A stretch of 44,454 bases of DNA from Roseburia sp. Its GTDB lineage: Bacteria > Bacillota_A > Clostridia > Lachnospirales > Lachnospiraceae. Each line of letters opens with the position of its first letter. Positions within the stretch are counted from its first letter, which is position 1. The stretch covers positions 1 through 44,454 of the forward strand of contig DXQT01000021.1 in NCBI GenBank assembly GCA_019411365.1, written 5' to 3'. Position numbers and translations under genes: made by a program. Under the pieces are notes generated by a model. The model saw nothing but the letters and a program-made list of their open reading frames with translations, was not told the DNA's origin and made no database searches. Below are positions 17,406-25,993 of this stretch, piece by piece.

Positions 17406-17786
17406 ATGCTGGTAAATCAGGGATATGCAGCATATGCCAATAATAAGATTGCGACAGCTTCACCGGCTGAATTGACATTAATGTTATATGAGGGGGCAAT
17501 CAAGTTCTGTAACATTGCGATTGTGGGGGTGGAAGAGAAAAGTATCCAGAAGACTCATGACAATATTATGAAAACAGAACGGATTATTGAGGAATTACAG
17601 TCGACTTTAGACCACAAATATCCGGTTGCAAAGGATTTTGATGAGGTGTATTCCTATCTGCTTAGACGGTTGCGTCAGGCAAACATAAAAAAAGACAAGG
17701 ATATTTTAGAAGAAGTATTGAAACATTTAAGGACAATGCGTGATACATGGAAAGAAGTTATGCGTACTGCGCATAGGACTCAGTAA
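17406..17786 (+). CDS. fliS: Flagellin export chaperone FliS
   Basis: FliS binds the C-terminal D0 region of flagellin in the cytoplasm, prevents polymerisation and delivers it to the export gate; in Firmicutes it also works with FliW. Starting at 17406 gives 126 aa, the usual size, and puts GGAGG (17393-17397) 8 nt upstream; the in-frame ATG at 17391 overlaps that site. The family core GYAAYANNKIATASPAELTLMLYEGAIKF is at the N-terminus. The following gene begins 11 nt after the stop. Confidence 0.94.
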   Translation: MLVNQGYAAYANNKIATASPAELTLMLYEGAIKFCNIAIVGVEEKSIQKTHDNIMKTERIIEELQSTLDHKYPVAKDFDEVYSYLLRRLRQANIKKDKDILEEVLKHLRTMRDTWKEVMRTAHRTQ

Positions 17787-17797
17787 CAGGCAGGCTT

Positions 17798-18277
17798 ATG
17801 GGAGAAAATACATATATTGCGATTCTGATTCAGAGTCTGCAGAAGAAAAATAAAATATTAGATGTTATTATTCAAAAGAATAAAGAGCAGAGAGAGGGTC
17901 TGGAAGACCCAAATCTTGATCCGGATGATTTTGATCAGATTATGGATGCAAAATCAAAGCTGATTGATCAGTTAAATGAATTAGACAGCGGATTTGAGGA
18001 AGTTTTTGCAAGGGTAAAAGAAGAATTAGAACTTCATCGGAGTGAGTATAAGGATGAAATCTTTAAGATGCAGGAACTGATACGTATGATTACAGATAAA
18101 AGTCTTCGGATTCAGCAGCAGGAATTGCAGAACAAGAAACTGATGGAACAGAAATTTGCATCTGTCCGTAAACAAGTGCGGGAGGTGCGGCAGAGCCAGA
18201 AAGTGGTTAATCAGTATTATAAGAGTATGATGAAAGCAAATTATCAGGAACCACAATTTCTGGATAACAAAAAATAG
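17798..18277 (+). CDS. FliT-like flagellar chaperone (helical, family uncertain)
   Basis: This 159-aa, highly charged helical protein has a short N-terminal helix (YIAILIQSLQKKNKILDVIIQKNKEQ), an acidic linker (DPNLDPDDFDQI) and two long Glu/Lys/Gln-rich helices. Helical length and its place right after fliS match FliT, the FliD chaperone, but sequence identity to FliT cannot be judged by eye, and an FlgN-type helical protein is also possible. It is the last gene of the flaG operon; the fliC promoter follows 33 bp later. Confidence 0.6.
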   Translation: MGENTYIAILIQSLQKKNKILDVIIQKNKEQREGLEDPNLDPDDFDQIMDAKSKLIDQLNELDSGFEEVFARVKEELELHRSEYKDEIFKMQELIRMITDKSLRIQQQELQNKKLMEQKFASVRKQVREVRQSQKVVNQYYKSMMKANYQEPQFLDNKK

Positions 18278-18309
18278 TCAAAAGAAAATAAATTTTTTTC
18301 TTTTTTCTA

Positions 18310-18336
18310 TAAAGTATCGGAAAGAAAGTCCGATAT
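18310..18336 (+). promoter_or_regulatory. SigD-type promoter of the flagellin gene
   Basis: TAAA (18310-18313), a 15-bp spacer and TCCGATAT (18329-18336) give the best SigD match in the window. The predicted start of transcription, near 18343, leaves a leader of about 143 nt. Confidence 0.85.
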
Positions 18337-18342
18337 AAATAT

Positions 18343-18480
18343 CAAGTAAACAAAGTAATGCATAGCATTACATAAAAAGGGTTACTTGGTGGCAGAGGGA
18401 ATGGAGCGTACGGCCAGGACTGATGACCACAGAATAATTTTGATGCGGCATGGAAGCCGCAGTAAATTCAAGGAGGAAAT
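18343..18480 (+). promoter_or_regulatory. Structured flagellin mRNA leader with ANGGA motifs (candidate CsrA target)
   Basis: The leader can fold at its 5' end: CAAGTAA (18343-18349) pairs with TTACTTG (18382-18388), enclosing the hairpin GTAATGC-ATA-GCATTAC-like stem at 18355-18371. Four ANGGA motifs follow: AGGGA (18396-18400), ATGGA (18401-18405), ATGGA (18450-18454) in the loop of hairpin TGCGGC-ATGGAA-GCCGCA (18444-18461), and AAGGA (18470-18474), which overlaps the Shine-Dalgarno AAGGAGG. A looped site plus one over the ribosome site mirrors the known B. subtilis hag leader. CsrA and FliW are encoded nearby. Confidence 0.7.
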
Positions 18481-18485
18481 GAATT

Positions 18486-19361
18486 ATGGTAGTACAGCAC
18501 AATATGACTGCGATGAACGCAAACAGACAGTTAGGAATCACAACAAGCGCACAGGCGAAATCTTCAGAGAAATTATCTTCCGGTTACAGAATCAACCGTG
18601 CAGGTGATGATGCTGCTGGTTTAACAATTTCTGAGAAGATGAGAAGCCAGATCCGTGGATTAAACAAAGCTTCTGACAATGCACAGGATGGTGTATCTTT
18701 AATCCAGGTTGCTGAGGGTGCTTTATCTGAGACACATTCTATCTTACAGCGTATGAATGAGTTAGCAACTCAGGCAGCTAACGATACTAATACAACTGCT
18801 GATAGAAATGCTATCCAGTCTGAGATCAACCAGTTAACATCTGAGATTGATCGTATCCAGTCTACAACACAGTTCAACACCATGAACTTAATTGATGGTT
18901 CTTACACAGCTAAGAATCTTCAGGTTGGTTCTTTATCTGGACAGGCTATCTTAGTATCTATCGAGAACATGAATGCTACATCTCTGTTTGGTGGAAAAAA
19001 CTCTGCAGTTTCTTCAGTTTCAGATGTTAATACAGAGAACCTGAAATCTTATAACAACAAGTTAACAGTATCCAGTTTTGACACAGCAGGTAGTGCAATG
19101 AAGTCAATTCAGTCTGCTATCGCATTAGTATCTAACCAGAGATCTAACCTTGGTGCAGTTCAGAACCGTCTGGAGCACACAATTGCTAACCTTGATAACA
19201 TTTCTGAGAATACTCAGTCAGCAGAGTCCCGTATCCGTGATACAGATATGGCTGAAGAGATGGTTAACTACAGCAAGAACAATATCCTTGCTCAGGCAGG
19301 ACAGTCTATGCTTGCTCAGGCTAACCAGTCTACTCAGGGTGTACTTTCTCTGTTACAGTAA
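18486..19361 (+). CDS. fliC: Flagellin
   Basis: This is the major filament subunit, 291 aa. The conserved D0/D1 ends are complete: N-terminal VVQHNMTAMNANRQLGITT and SGYRINRAGDDAAGLTISEKM; C-terminal SAESRIRDTDMAEEMVNYSKNNILAQAGQSMLAQANQ. The central variable part is short (about residues 140-210) and rich in Ser, Thr and Asn (ATSLFGGKNSAVSSVSDVN), which are possible glycosylation sites. It ends with the FliS-binding VLSLLQ. Codon use is strongly biased towards TTA, TCT and GCT, unlike its neighbours, as expected for a very highly expressed gene. AAGGAGG lies 9 nt upstream. The glycosyltransferases downstream point to a modified product. Confidence 0.96.
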   Translation: MVVQHNMTAMNANRQLGITTSAQAKSSEKLSSGYRINRAGDDAAGLTISEKMRSQIRGLNKASDNAQDGVSLIQVAEGALSETHSILQRMNELATQAANDTNTTADRNAIQSEINQLTSEIDRIQSTTQFNTMNLIDGSYTAKNLQVGSLSGQAILVSIENMNATSLFGGKNSAVSSVSDVNTENLKSYNNKLTVSSFDTAGSAMKSIQSAIALVSNQRSNLGAVQNRLEHTIANLDNISENTQSAESRIRDTDMAEEMVNYSKNNILAQAGQSMLAQANQSTQGVLSLLQ

Positions 19362-19393
19362 TCTTAATTCTGACAACAGAAGATATGTATGTA

Positions 19394-19424
19394 AAAACGG
19401 AGTCGATTTATCGACTCCGTTTTA
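19394..19424 (+). terminator. Terminator after flagellin (possibly bidirectional)
   Basis: AAAACGGAGTCGA (19394-19406) and TCGACTCCGTTTT (19411-19423) form a 13-bp stem with a 4-nt loop and U tract. A matching A tract on the left lets it also serve the minus-strand operon ending at 19444. Confidence 0.9.
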
Positions 19425-19443
19425 TTATGCTATAAATATTATT

Positions 19444-20622
19444 TTAATTAAAGACAACAGAAAAAATATCAGTCAGACATTTTTCGTAGCTGTGGTTTTC
19501 AGCAGCTTTCCGATGACCATTTTCAGCAATCTGTCTGCGTTTCTCGTCATGTTCCAGATAATAATCTACTTTTTTGATCATATCGCTTTCATCTTCGTAA
19601 TATACGAAATCTTCATCAGGAATAAAATAATCAAGTAAATCTGCCTGGAAATTTGTTAGTAAAAAACCACCGGCACCCATGATATCCATACACCGAAGCG
19701 GGATGCCGGATTTGATGCTTCTTAAAGTGATGTTCAGATTGATTTTACTGTTATGAAAGATCAGTGGCATTTCTGAGTAATAATCGGCAACTCCCATATT
19801 TGTGACACCAGGCAGGGAGACATCTTTATTTAAAGTAAACATTTTTAAATTATACTTTGTTTTTCCAAGAGCAGAAAGCAGACGGATTCGTTCCATAGAT
19901 GTTAATTTTCGTCCAATATAATAGTTTGCATAAATGTTAGAAAGTGTCTCTGCTCCATCCCTGGATGGAACATAAGGTTCTGCCTGATATAATTTCTGGA
20001 TTACAGGATCTGTTAATAATTCTTCGATAAAGTAATATCCGGATACATTTAACTGTGCTTCCATAATAGCGTCAAGATAACCTTTTGTATAGCTATCTAA
20101 TTTCTGATATAGACGGTCAAAAAAATTATGGCTGTTTTCTTCGTTATATAAAGTTCCAACAAAAGAAATATCACAGAGAGTGCGCTCTTTGTCGTACGGT
20201 TTTTTTAGCATAACATCAATGACAGTGGAATTGACAGGAAGTACTGTATAATACACAGTGTCGATACCACCTTTTTTCAATTCCAGATATAACTGGCTGT
20301 CGAAAATAAAAACATAATTAGTCGGATAGGTGATAGTATAAGAATAAAGCATAACAAAAGGACTGTCATATACGATCGAGATATATTTTAAATTATGTCT
20401 GTGACAACATTCTGCCAGAGCCGGATAGAAGTTATAAGAAAAACAAAAATCAAAGTGTTTGGTTTCGTATACTTTATCAAAGGCATCCATAAATGAGTTG
20501 CTTTCCCGTTGCTGGTAATCTTCATGAAAAAAGCGCGTAACATTGTGTTTTAAAGTGTGTTCAAATGTAAATAGAATGTCAATATAGCCAAAACATGGCC
20601 AGTCAAGGTATAAAATGTTCAT
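19444..20622 (-). CDS. CgeB/DUF3880-like glycosyltransferase, paralogue 1
   Basis: This 392-aa GT-B-like protein belongs to a set of five paralogues in the window. The shared C-terminal signature is visible: SKINLNITLRSIKSGIPLR followed by DIMGAGGFLLTN, the acidic and glycine-rich donor-binding segment. The N-terminal half resembles DUF3880 (YVSIVYDSPF-like strand, FIFDSQLY, a CDISFVGTLY motif). The start at 20622 has GGAG nearby; a longer start at 20643 overlaps the upstream gene's stop as ATGA and is possible. It is third in a minus-strand operon that converges on flagellin, and the likely acceptor is flagellin or its glycan. Sugar and linkage are unknown. Confidence 0.78.
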   Translation of the reverse strand: MNILYLDWPCFGYIDILFTFEHTLKHNVTRFFHEDYQQRESNSFMDAFDKVYETKHFDFCFSYNFYPALAECCHRHNLKYISIVYDSPFVMLYSYTITYPTNYVFIFDSQLYLELKKGGIDTVYYTVLPVNSTVIDVMLKKPYDKERTLCDISFVGTLYNEENSHNFFDRLYQKLDSYTKGYLDAIMEAQLNVSGYYFIEELLTDPVIQKLYQAEPYVPSRDGAETLSNIYANYYIGRKLTSMERIRLLSALGKTKYNLKMFTLNKDVSLPGVTNMGVADYYSEMPLIFHNSKINLNITLRSIKSGIPLRCMDIMGAGGFLLTNFQADLLDYFIPDEDFVYYEDESDMIKKVDYYLEHDEKRRQIAENGHRKAAENHSYEKCLTDIFSVVFN

Positions 20623-20639
20623 GATAACTAATCTCCGTT

Positions 20640-21821
20640 TCATTGATGATATGCCAGAGAAAACATTTGCTCTAAGCGAATCGGGTAAGTATGTTGTGAT
20701 TTTACGATGTCGTATCCATTTTGTGCAATCTCTTTTCGGATATCGGGGTGCTCTAAATAGTAATGGATCTTTTCTTCCAGTTCATCAAAGCTGGAATAAA
20801 TGTCTAAATGTTCTCCAATTTGCAGCAATTCCGGTAAATCTGCCTGATAATTGGTCAGACAAAAGCCACCCGAACCAAGAATATCCCAGACCCGCAACGG
20901 AAGACCGCTGCGTATGGATTTTGCTGTGATATTGAGATTAATATCTGATTCATGAAAAATAAGGGGCATTTCTGTCTGGGATTTTGCCAGTCCTTTATTA
21001 ATCAACTTCGGGTAAGCGGAAGTGTCACTGCCGGTATAAATAGTTATGGGAAAGTGCTCAGAAAGGCGGTGCATCAGCCGGTCACGTTCCATTACCGTTA
21101 TTTTTGTCCCGATGTAAAGCTGGGCGAGTGTGGTGCGGTTAGAGAGAAAATTTTTGCCTGGCAAAGAGTAAAAATATTGGAAATGATCTACAAACTCATC
21201 TACAATAGAGTCCGGTAAAATTTCCTCTACAAAATAGTAACCATATACCTTTAGCTGGGCTTCCATCAGACCATTTAAATATCCCGTAAGATAAGGCGAA
21301 ACGTCTTTAGAAAGCCTGTCATAGGCACATTTTTCGGTGTAAAGAGAGCCAATAAAGGAAACATCTGCATGGAAGGCATCAAGCTGCCTCTGTGATTTGG
21401 ACCGGATCAGGTTGTCCTTTTGTGCGACATTCGTTGCAAGCGGCAGATAAAATACACAGTCGGGATTGAGCGGTGAAATTTCCTGGTAAATGCATCTGTC
21501 AAATAAAAATATACGGTTCCAGGGATTCTGGACAGAGGCAGTGTACAACTCCATTACAGGTGAATCCACGATCCAGCAGAGATAGGGAATATGAAAAATA
21601 TTGCATACCTCCGAAATGGATGGATAAAAATTGACAGTGAATACAAAGTCCATTGGATGTTCTAACAGGAAATTGCTGATAAGATGGATACATTCCTGGG
21701 GGGATACTGATTTATTGAAAATTTCTTCTGTAAGTTCAGAAACTTCTAACCCCAACTCCTGAAATCCTGCAATAATATCAGGTTCGCAGATACTTCCATA
21801 ACGGTAAAATAATAATTTCAT
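20640..21821 (-). CDS. CgeB/DUF3880-like glycosyltransferase, paralogue 2
   Basis: This 393-aa paralogue carries SDINLNITAKSIRSGLPLR and DILGSGGFCLTN near the C-terminus, and the DUF3880-like CWIVDSPVMEL, FLFDRCIY and ADVSFIGSLY segments in the N-terminal half. It is the second gene of the minus-strand trio: the previous gene's stop lies 14 nt upstream and the next gene overlaps its stop by ATGA. The tight packing suggests a co-translated set. Divergence between the three is high, so they have probably acquired different sugars or acceptors. Confidence 0.78.
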   Translation of the reverse strand: MKLLFYRYGSICEPDIIAGFQELGLEVSELTEEIFNKSVSPQECIHLISNFLLEHPMDFVFTVNFYPSISEVCNIFHIPYLCWIVDSPVMELYTASVQNPWNRIFLFDRCIYQEISPLNPDCVFYLPLATNVAQKDNLIRSKSQRQLDAFHADVSFIGSLYTEKCAYDRLSKDVSPYLTGYLNGLMEAQLKVYGYYFVEEILPDSIVDEFVDHFQYFYSLPGKNFLSNRTTLAQLYIGTKITVMERDRLMHRLSEHFPITIYTGSDTSAYPKLINKGLAKSQTEMPLIFHESDINLNITAKSIRSGLPLRVWDILGSGGFCLTNYQADLPELLQIGEHLDIYSSFDELEEKIHYYLEHPDIRKEIAQNGYDIVKSQHTYPIRLEQMFSLAYHQ

Positions 21822-21835
21822 AGCTATAAATTCTC

Positions 21836-23020
21836 CTAATGATCATTTTCCGGTTGTCCACAGATGATTAACATTTTTTGTAACTGGATTTCGTAAGTAT
21901 AATAACGGTTTACAGTCCGGTAGCCTTCTGCGGCTATGATAAGACGTTCCTGTTCATGTGAAAGGTAATAGGCAGCCTGTTCCTTTAATTCAGTCAGATC
22001 GTGAAAAAGTACAATATCCTTTCCGGGAGTAAAAAGTGAGTCAAACTCTTTCTGGTAATTACTTAACACAAATCCGCCACATGCCATAATATCAAAAATT
22101 CGCAGAGGAATACCTGTTTCAATGGAAGGAATTGTTATATTAAGGTTGATACGGCTGAAATGGTATACTTTGTTGAGCTCGGTATAGTAATTGACAGGGG
22201 CGTGTTTTCTTAAAATATCGATCTGATCACTTTGACTATTGGTATACAGATCGACTGGAAATTGTTCTGCAAGTGTATTTAAAACGGTAATGCGTTCCAT
22301 CTCAGCAAGTTTACGGCTTAAATAAAGCAGACCCAGATACATATTCGCAGGCAGTTCATACTCTTCGGCAGAAGCTTTTAGCTTAGGATCTGTATCAAGA
22401 AAATAGTGTGTCAGGTTGGAAGAAAGGACAGGCCAGGAGCGGACTGCATTCCAGTTGCACAGATAATGCATTAAATAATGATTCATAGGTACAGCAGCCT
22501 CAGCGGGCATCTGGTTTCGGGAATCATTGTAGGCATTTTTTTCATAGAGAGAGCCAACAAAAGAAATATCACAGCTATAGCGTTTACGGTCTTTATCCGA
22601 CAAAGACAAGGCATTGATACGGGTTGTATTTGCCGCCAGAGGCATATAATAAATATGCGGAATGCCGATCTGCTGCATTCTTTCATAAAGTGCATGGTCG
22701 AATAGAAAAATTCGATTGACAGAATGAAATACGGAAGAATGAAACAGCGTAGTCATAGGTGAATCGTAGATCCATGCAATATAGATTGTTTTATAATTTT
22801 CACACAGGTCAGATAAGAGTGGTATATAGTTATAGGAGATGACAAAATCATACTGACCCGTCTGCAGAGCCTGTTCTGCAGGCTGTAAAGGAAACGTATA
22901 ATTCAGATCCATAATATGAAATGGAATTTCATCGAGAACAGTGACAGTATGTCCCATATGTTCGAGAGCAAATGGAATATCAAAAATAGAATTTTCACTT
23001 GCTGCAAATAAAAAAATCAT
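21836..23020 (-). CDS. CgeB/DUF3880-like glycosyltransferase, paralogue 3
   Basis: This 394-aa protein opens the minus-strand trio. It has the common SRINLNITIPSIETGIPLR and DIMACGGFVLSN signature, with an N-terminal AWIYDSPMTTLF, FLFDHALY and CDISFVGSLYEK. The 104-nt region upstream is shared with the divergent GT gene at 23125. Compared with paralogues 1 and 2 it has an extra polar stretch near residues 170-210. Function as a glycosyltransferase is inferred from family; donor unknown. Confidence 0.78.
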   Translation of the reverse strand: MIFLFAASENSIFDIPFALEHMGHTVTVLDEIPFHIMDLNYTFPLQPAEQALQTGQYDFVISYNYIPLLSDLCENYKTIYIAWIYDSPMTTLFHSSVFHSVNRIFLFDHALYERMQQIGIPHIYYMPLAANTTRINALSLSDKDRKRYSCDISFVGSLYEKNAYNDSRNQMPAEAAVPMNHYLMHYLCNWNAVRSWPVLSSNLTHYFLDTDPKLKASAEEYELPANMYLGLLYLSRKLAEMERITVLNTLAEQFPVDLYTNSQSDQIDILRKHAPVNYYTELNKVYHFSRINLNITIPSIETGIPLRIFDIMACGGFVLSNYQKEFDSLFTPGKDIVLFHDLTELKEQAAYYLSHEQERLIIAAEGYRTVNRYYTYEIQLQKMLIICGQPENDH

Positions 23021-23059
23021 AGTTCTTCTCCCAAAAGAATAGTAATTTATGTCAGAAAT

Positions 23060-23068
23060 TGCTATAAT
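23060..23068 (+). promoter_or_regulatory. Extended -10 promoter for the plus-strand glycosyltransferase operon
   Basis: TGCTATAAT (TATAAT at 23063-23068 with TGN) has no good -35. It lies 57 bp before the TTG start at 23125 and is the best vegetative promoter in this divergent spacer. Confidence 0.45.
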
Positions 23069-23124
23069 AAATCATATTAAATGGTATCATGAAGAACCAA
23101 TAAATTCAATAAGGAAGAAAAGCT

Positions 23125-24927
23125 TTGATCAGATTTGTGGGGCAGCAAGAGCAAAAAAATAAAATACTGGGTAGTTTTAACGATGAAGACTGGGTTGTAA
23201 TGGAAGGAGAAAAAGAACTTTCAATTACGAAGTCTCTGCAGCAACAGAAGATCATGGGAAATAAGATCAGACTGTATCATCCATATCTGTGTGGGAAAGA
23301 AGAAAAGTTGTCGCTGTTACAGTTGTTACTGGATGAACGATATGCAGAAGGCTGTCTGTGTATTCCGGTAGAAGTAATAAAAGAATGCGGATATCTGAAT
23401 GAGAGAATGCCCAGAAAAAAAATGTATGAGTTTTTGCTCCGCATTGCAGAAAAACATGAGATTATTGGCATGCCGGCGGAGTACAATGCAGATTTGGTGC
23501 CAGGGGAAGATAGTGGTGAGTTTGATAAAGCCGCATATAAGGCGGACTGTTATATTGTCGGAAAGTACAGCCAGCTTTTACAGCAAAATCAGTATTTTGA
23601 AGAAGTGGTTGGCAGATTGATACAACAGGCGGCACAAAGCCATGAGCCGGAAAAAATGTTAAGCTATCTGGAAGATATGCTCGGAAAAAGAGAACGGTAT
23701 ACATGGATCAAGTCCGGAACAGCTCCGGTGTTGATCTATTACGGAGTTACTTATTGTTATAATGTTATGAATGTGATGTTAGAGCAGCTTGCCATGGCAC
23801 TGGAACAAAACGGTGTGCCAGTGATCCGCTATGATGAACAGAAAGAGGATGTGAAAGGTCTCATAAAATATGTAGGAAAGACCTTTCGTGCGGTGATTGG
23901 AATGCAGACATACTTGATGTCTGTCTACATGAAAGAACTTGGATACTTCCTTCATGATGAGATAAAAGGTCCAAAATATAATATAGTATTGGATCACCCA
24001 TTCTGGCTGCGGCAGCAGCTTATGCATGTGCCGGATCAGTACTATGTACTGACACATGATGAGAATTATAAAAAATTTGTTGAAAAGTATTATCCTAAGG
24101 TAAGCGGATGTTATCTGTTCCCACCAGGTGGGATTGAGCAAAAAGAAGAAATAAATTTAAAGAAACGAAGATATGGAGTAGTTTTCATTGGTACTTATGG
24201 AGATTACAGGGAAAAATGCAGGCTTATTCACAGTTCAGACCGCAGAACACGTTTTGCGGCAAACCGGTTTCTGCTGAATATGAGAAAAAAACCATATCTT
24301 ACTGCAGAAGAAGCACTGATGGAGACACTTTCTTATTATAGAATTACACTGACGGATGAACAGTTTCTACATATGCTGTATCAGCTTGGAAGTGTTGTAC
24401 AGTGTGTGATGTATTATTATAGGGAGAAAACAGTACGGACACTGGTAACATCCGGGATTGCGGTAGATGTATGGGGAAGCAGTTGGGAAAAATGTGATCT
24501 TGTATCTGTAGATGGACTTGTGATACACAAGGATGCAGACTGGAAAGAAAACCTTAAAATATTAAGTGAGGCAAAAATATCTTTGAATGTGATGGCATGG
24601 CATAAGGGCGGATTTACAGAACGTATGGCGAACAGTATGCTGGCAGGGGCAGTACTGCTTACCGATGAGACTTCATACCAGAGAGGACAATTCCGGTCAG
24701 GTCAGGAATGCCAGATGTTTTCTTTGACAGAGCTGGACAAACTGCCGGAGCTGACCCGAAAAATCCTTCAGGATGATGAAGAGAGAACACGGATTGCAAA
24801 AAATGGCTATGCTTATGCAAAAAAAAATCATACATGGGAAAGCCGTGCGGAATACCTGCTTACATTGATTGATCAGGCAGACAGATGGGGGAGGAAGAAT
24901 GACCAGAGTATTTACAATGACACATAA
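23125..24927 (+). CDS. Large CgeB-like glycosyltransferase
   Basis: This 600-aa protein begins at a TTG (23125) with AAGGAAG 8 nt upstream; the next in-frame ATG would drop 25 residues. The N-terminal 190 residues are of unknown type. A DUF3880-like Rossmann part (about 190-350, PVLIYYGVTYCYNV to YYVLTHDENYKKF) is followed by a GT-B C-terminal domain (about 410-585) with DVWGSSWEKC, EAKISLNVMAWHKGGFTERMANSMLAG and a terminal helix KNGYAYAKKNHTWESRAEYL. It overlaps the next gene by 29 nt. It heads the plus-strand GT run. The N-terminal extension distinguishes it from the five shorter paralogues. Confidence 0.75.
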   Translation: MIRFVGQQEQKNKILGSFNDEDWVVMEGEKELSITKSLQQQKIMGNKIRLYHPYLCGKEEKLSLLQLLLDERYAEGCLCIPVEVIKECGYLNERMPRKKMYEFLLRIAEKHEIIGMPAEYNADLVPGEDSGEFDKAAYKADCYIVGKYSQLLQQNQYFEEVVGRLIQQAAQSHEPEKMLSYLEDMLGKRERYTWIKSGTAPVLIYYGVTYCYNVMNVMLEQLAMALEQNGVPVIRYDEQKEDVKGLIKYVGKTFRAVIGMQTYLMSVYMKELGYFLHDEIKGPKYNIVLDHPFWLRQQLMHVPDQYYVLTHDENYKKFVEKYYPKVSGCYLFPPGGIEQKEEINLKKRRYGVVFIGTYGDYREKCRLIHSSDRRTRFAANRFLLNMRKKPYLTAEEALMETLSYYRITLTDEQFLHMLYQLGSVVQCVMYYYREKTVRTLVTSGIAVDVWGSSWEKCDLVSVDGLVIHKDADWKENLKILSEAKISLNVMAWHKGGFTERMANSMLAGAVLLTDETSYQRGQFRSGQECQMFSLTELDKLPELTRKILQDDEERTRIAKNGYAYAKKNHTWESRAEYLLTLIDQADRWGRKNDQSIYNDT

Positions 24928-25993
24928 ACATTTTGCAAAACCGGAAGATCCGGTATATGTTCCACTTCAGGTGGGAAGAGCCGCTCACGAAGATCTGGGA
25001 TATCTGGGAGATGATACGGGTGATTCCATATCTGATCTGAATTGTTATTATGGTGAACTGACAGGGATTTACTGGGTGTGGAAGAATTATGAGGGACGCG
25101 AAAATATAGGGATTTGTCATTACAGACGTTTTTTTATCAATGAAAAAATGGAATTGCTGAAAGAGGCTGATTATGAAGAAATTCTGTCCAGGTATGATAT
25201 CATCACATCAAAGGCAATGTATGCAGATGTGCCTTATCAGGAATATTATGCAAAAGCACACCATATAGAAGATCTGGAAGAGGAAGGACAGGTGATAAAG
25301 GAATTGTTTCCAGACGACTATCCAGTTTTTTGTGAGGTAATGCAGGGGAAAAAACATTACTTTGGCAATCTGATGGTGACATCGCGGAAATTATTTGATG
25401 AATATTGCAGTTGGCTGTTTGCGATATTTTTTGAACTGGAAAAGCGGATCGATGTAAGCAGTTATGATGAATATCATAAGAGGGTATTCGGCTTTTTGTC
25501 AGAACAATTACTTTTGGTCTGGATCACGGCACGAGGTTTGACTGTGTATGAATCACGGGTTGGAATTTCAGAGGAAAAGGCAGAGACAAAGGAATTTAAA
25601 CTGGCGATCGGACAACTGATCAAAATGGGACAGGTCACACAGGCAAGGCAGATGTTTTACGAGATATTAAAAGTACGTCCGGATATTCAACTGGAACATT
25701 CTGATTTAAAACATGAGATACCGGATATTGAACAGATCCTTTATATCTGTGAACTGGAAGAGCAGAATGGAATACCAGGTATGATGGCATACTCGAAGGA
25801 ACTTCCGGTGTTGACCGAACATTTAAAGAAACTAAGAACGCTTTTGGAACAGGAAGAATGGAAAAAAGAGGCGATGGATTACTTTACGGTAACTGATACA
25901 TCGGATATTGCGGTGGAAGTGATTCTTAGAAATGATATGAACTTAAAAGAGGATTGGAAGAGAAAATTAGAAAAATGGAAAAAGAGGAAGTAA
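24899..25993 (+). CDS. DUF4422 glycosyltransferase with C-terminal helical extension
   Basis: This 364-aa protein starts at 24899, with GGGGGAGG directly upstream and inside the previous gene. The DUF4422 domain (about residues 1-235) is clear: MTHKHFAKPEDPVYVPLQVG, DDTGDSISDLNCYYGELTG-like segment, and GICHYRRFF. The domain is found in capsule and exopolysaccharide glycosyltransferases. From about 240 a helical region (FKLAIGQLIKMGQVTQARQMFYEILK) resembles a TPR-like repeat. The 3' end overlaps the following GT2 gene by 19 nt. Acceptor and sugar unknown. Confidence 0.8.
   Translation: MTRVFTMTHKHFAKPEDPVYVPLQVGRAAHEDLGYLGDDTGDSISDLNCYYGELTGIYWVWKNYEGRENIGICHYRRFFINEKMELLKEADYEEILSRYDIITSKAMYADVPYQEYYAKAHHIEDLEEEGQVIKELFPDDYPVFCEVMQGKKHYFGNLMVTSRKLFDEYCSWLFAIFFELEKRIDVSSYDEYHKRVFGFLSEQLLLVWITARGLTVYESRVGISEEKAETKEFKLAIGQLIKMGQVTQARQMFYEILKVRPDIQLEHSDLKHEIPDIEQILYICELEEQNGIPGMMAYSKELPVLTEHLKKLRTLLEQEEWKKEAMDYFTVTDTSDIAVEVILRNDMNLKEDWKRKLEKWKKRK

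Noticed and set aside
23021..23059. Minus-strand promoter for the CgeB-like trio
   Set aside because: TATTAT-like hexamers occur on the minus strand but none has a convincing -35 or extension; a promoter must exist but cannot be placed.
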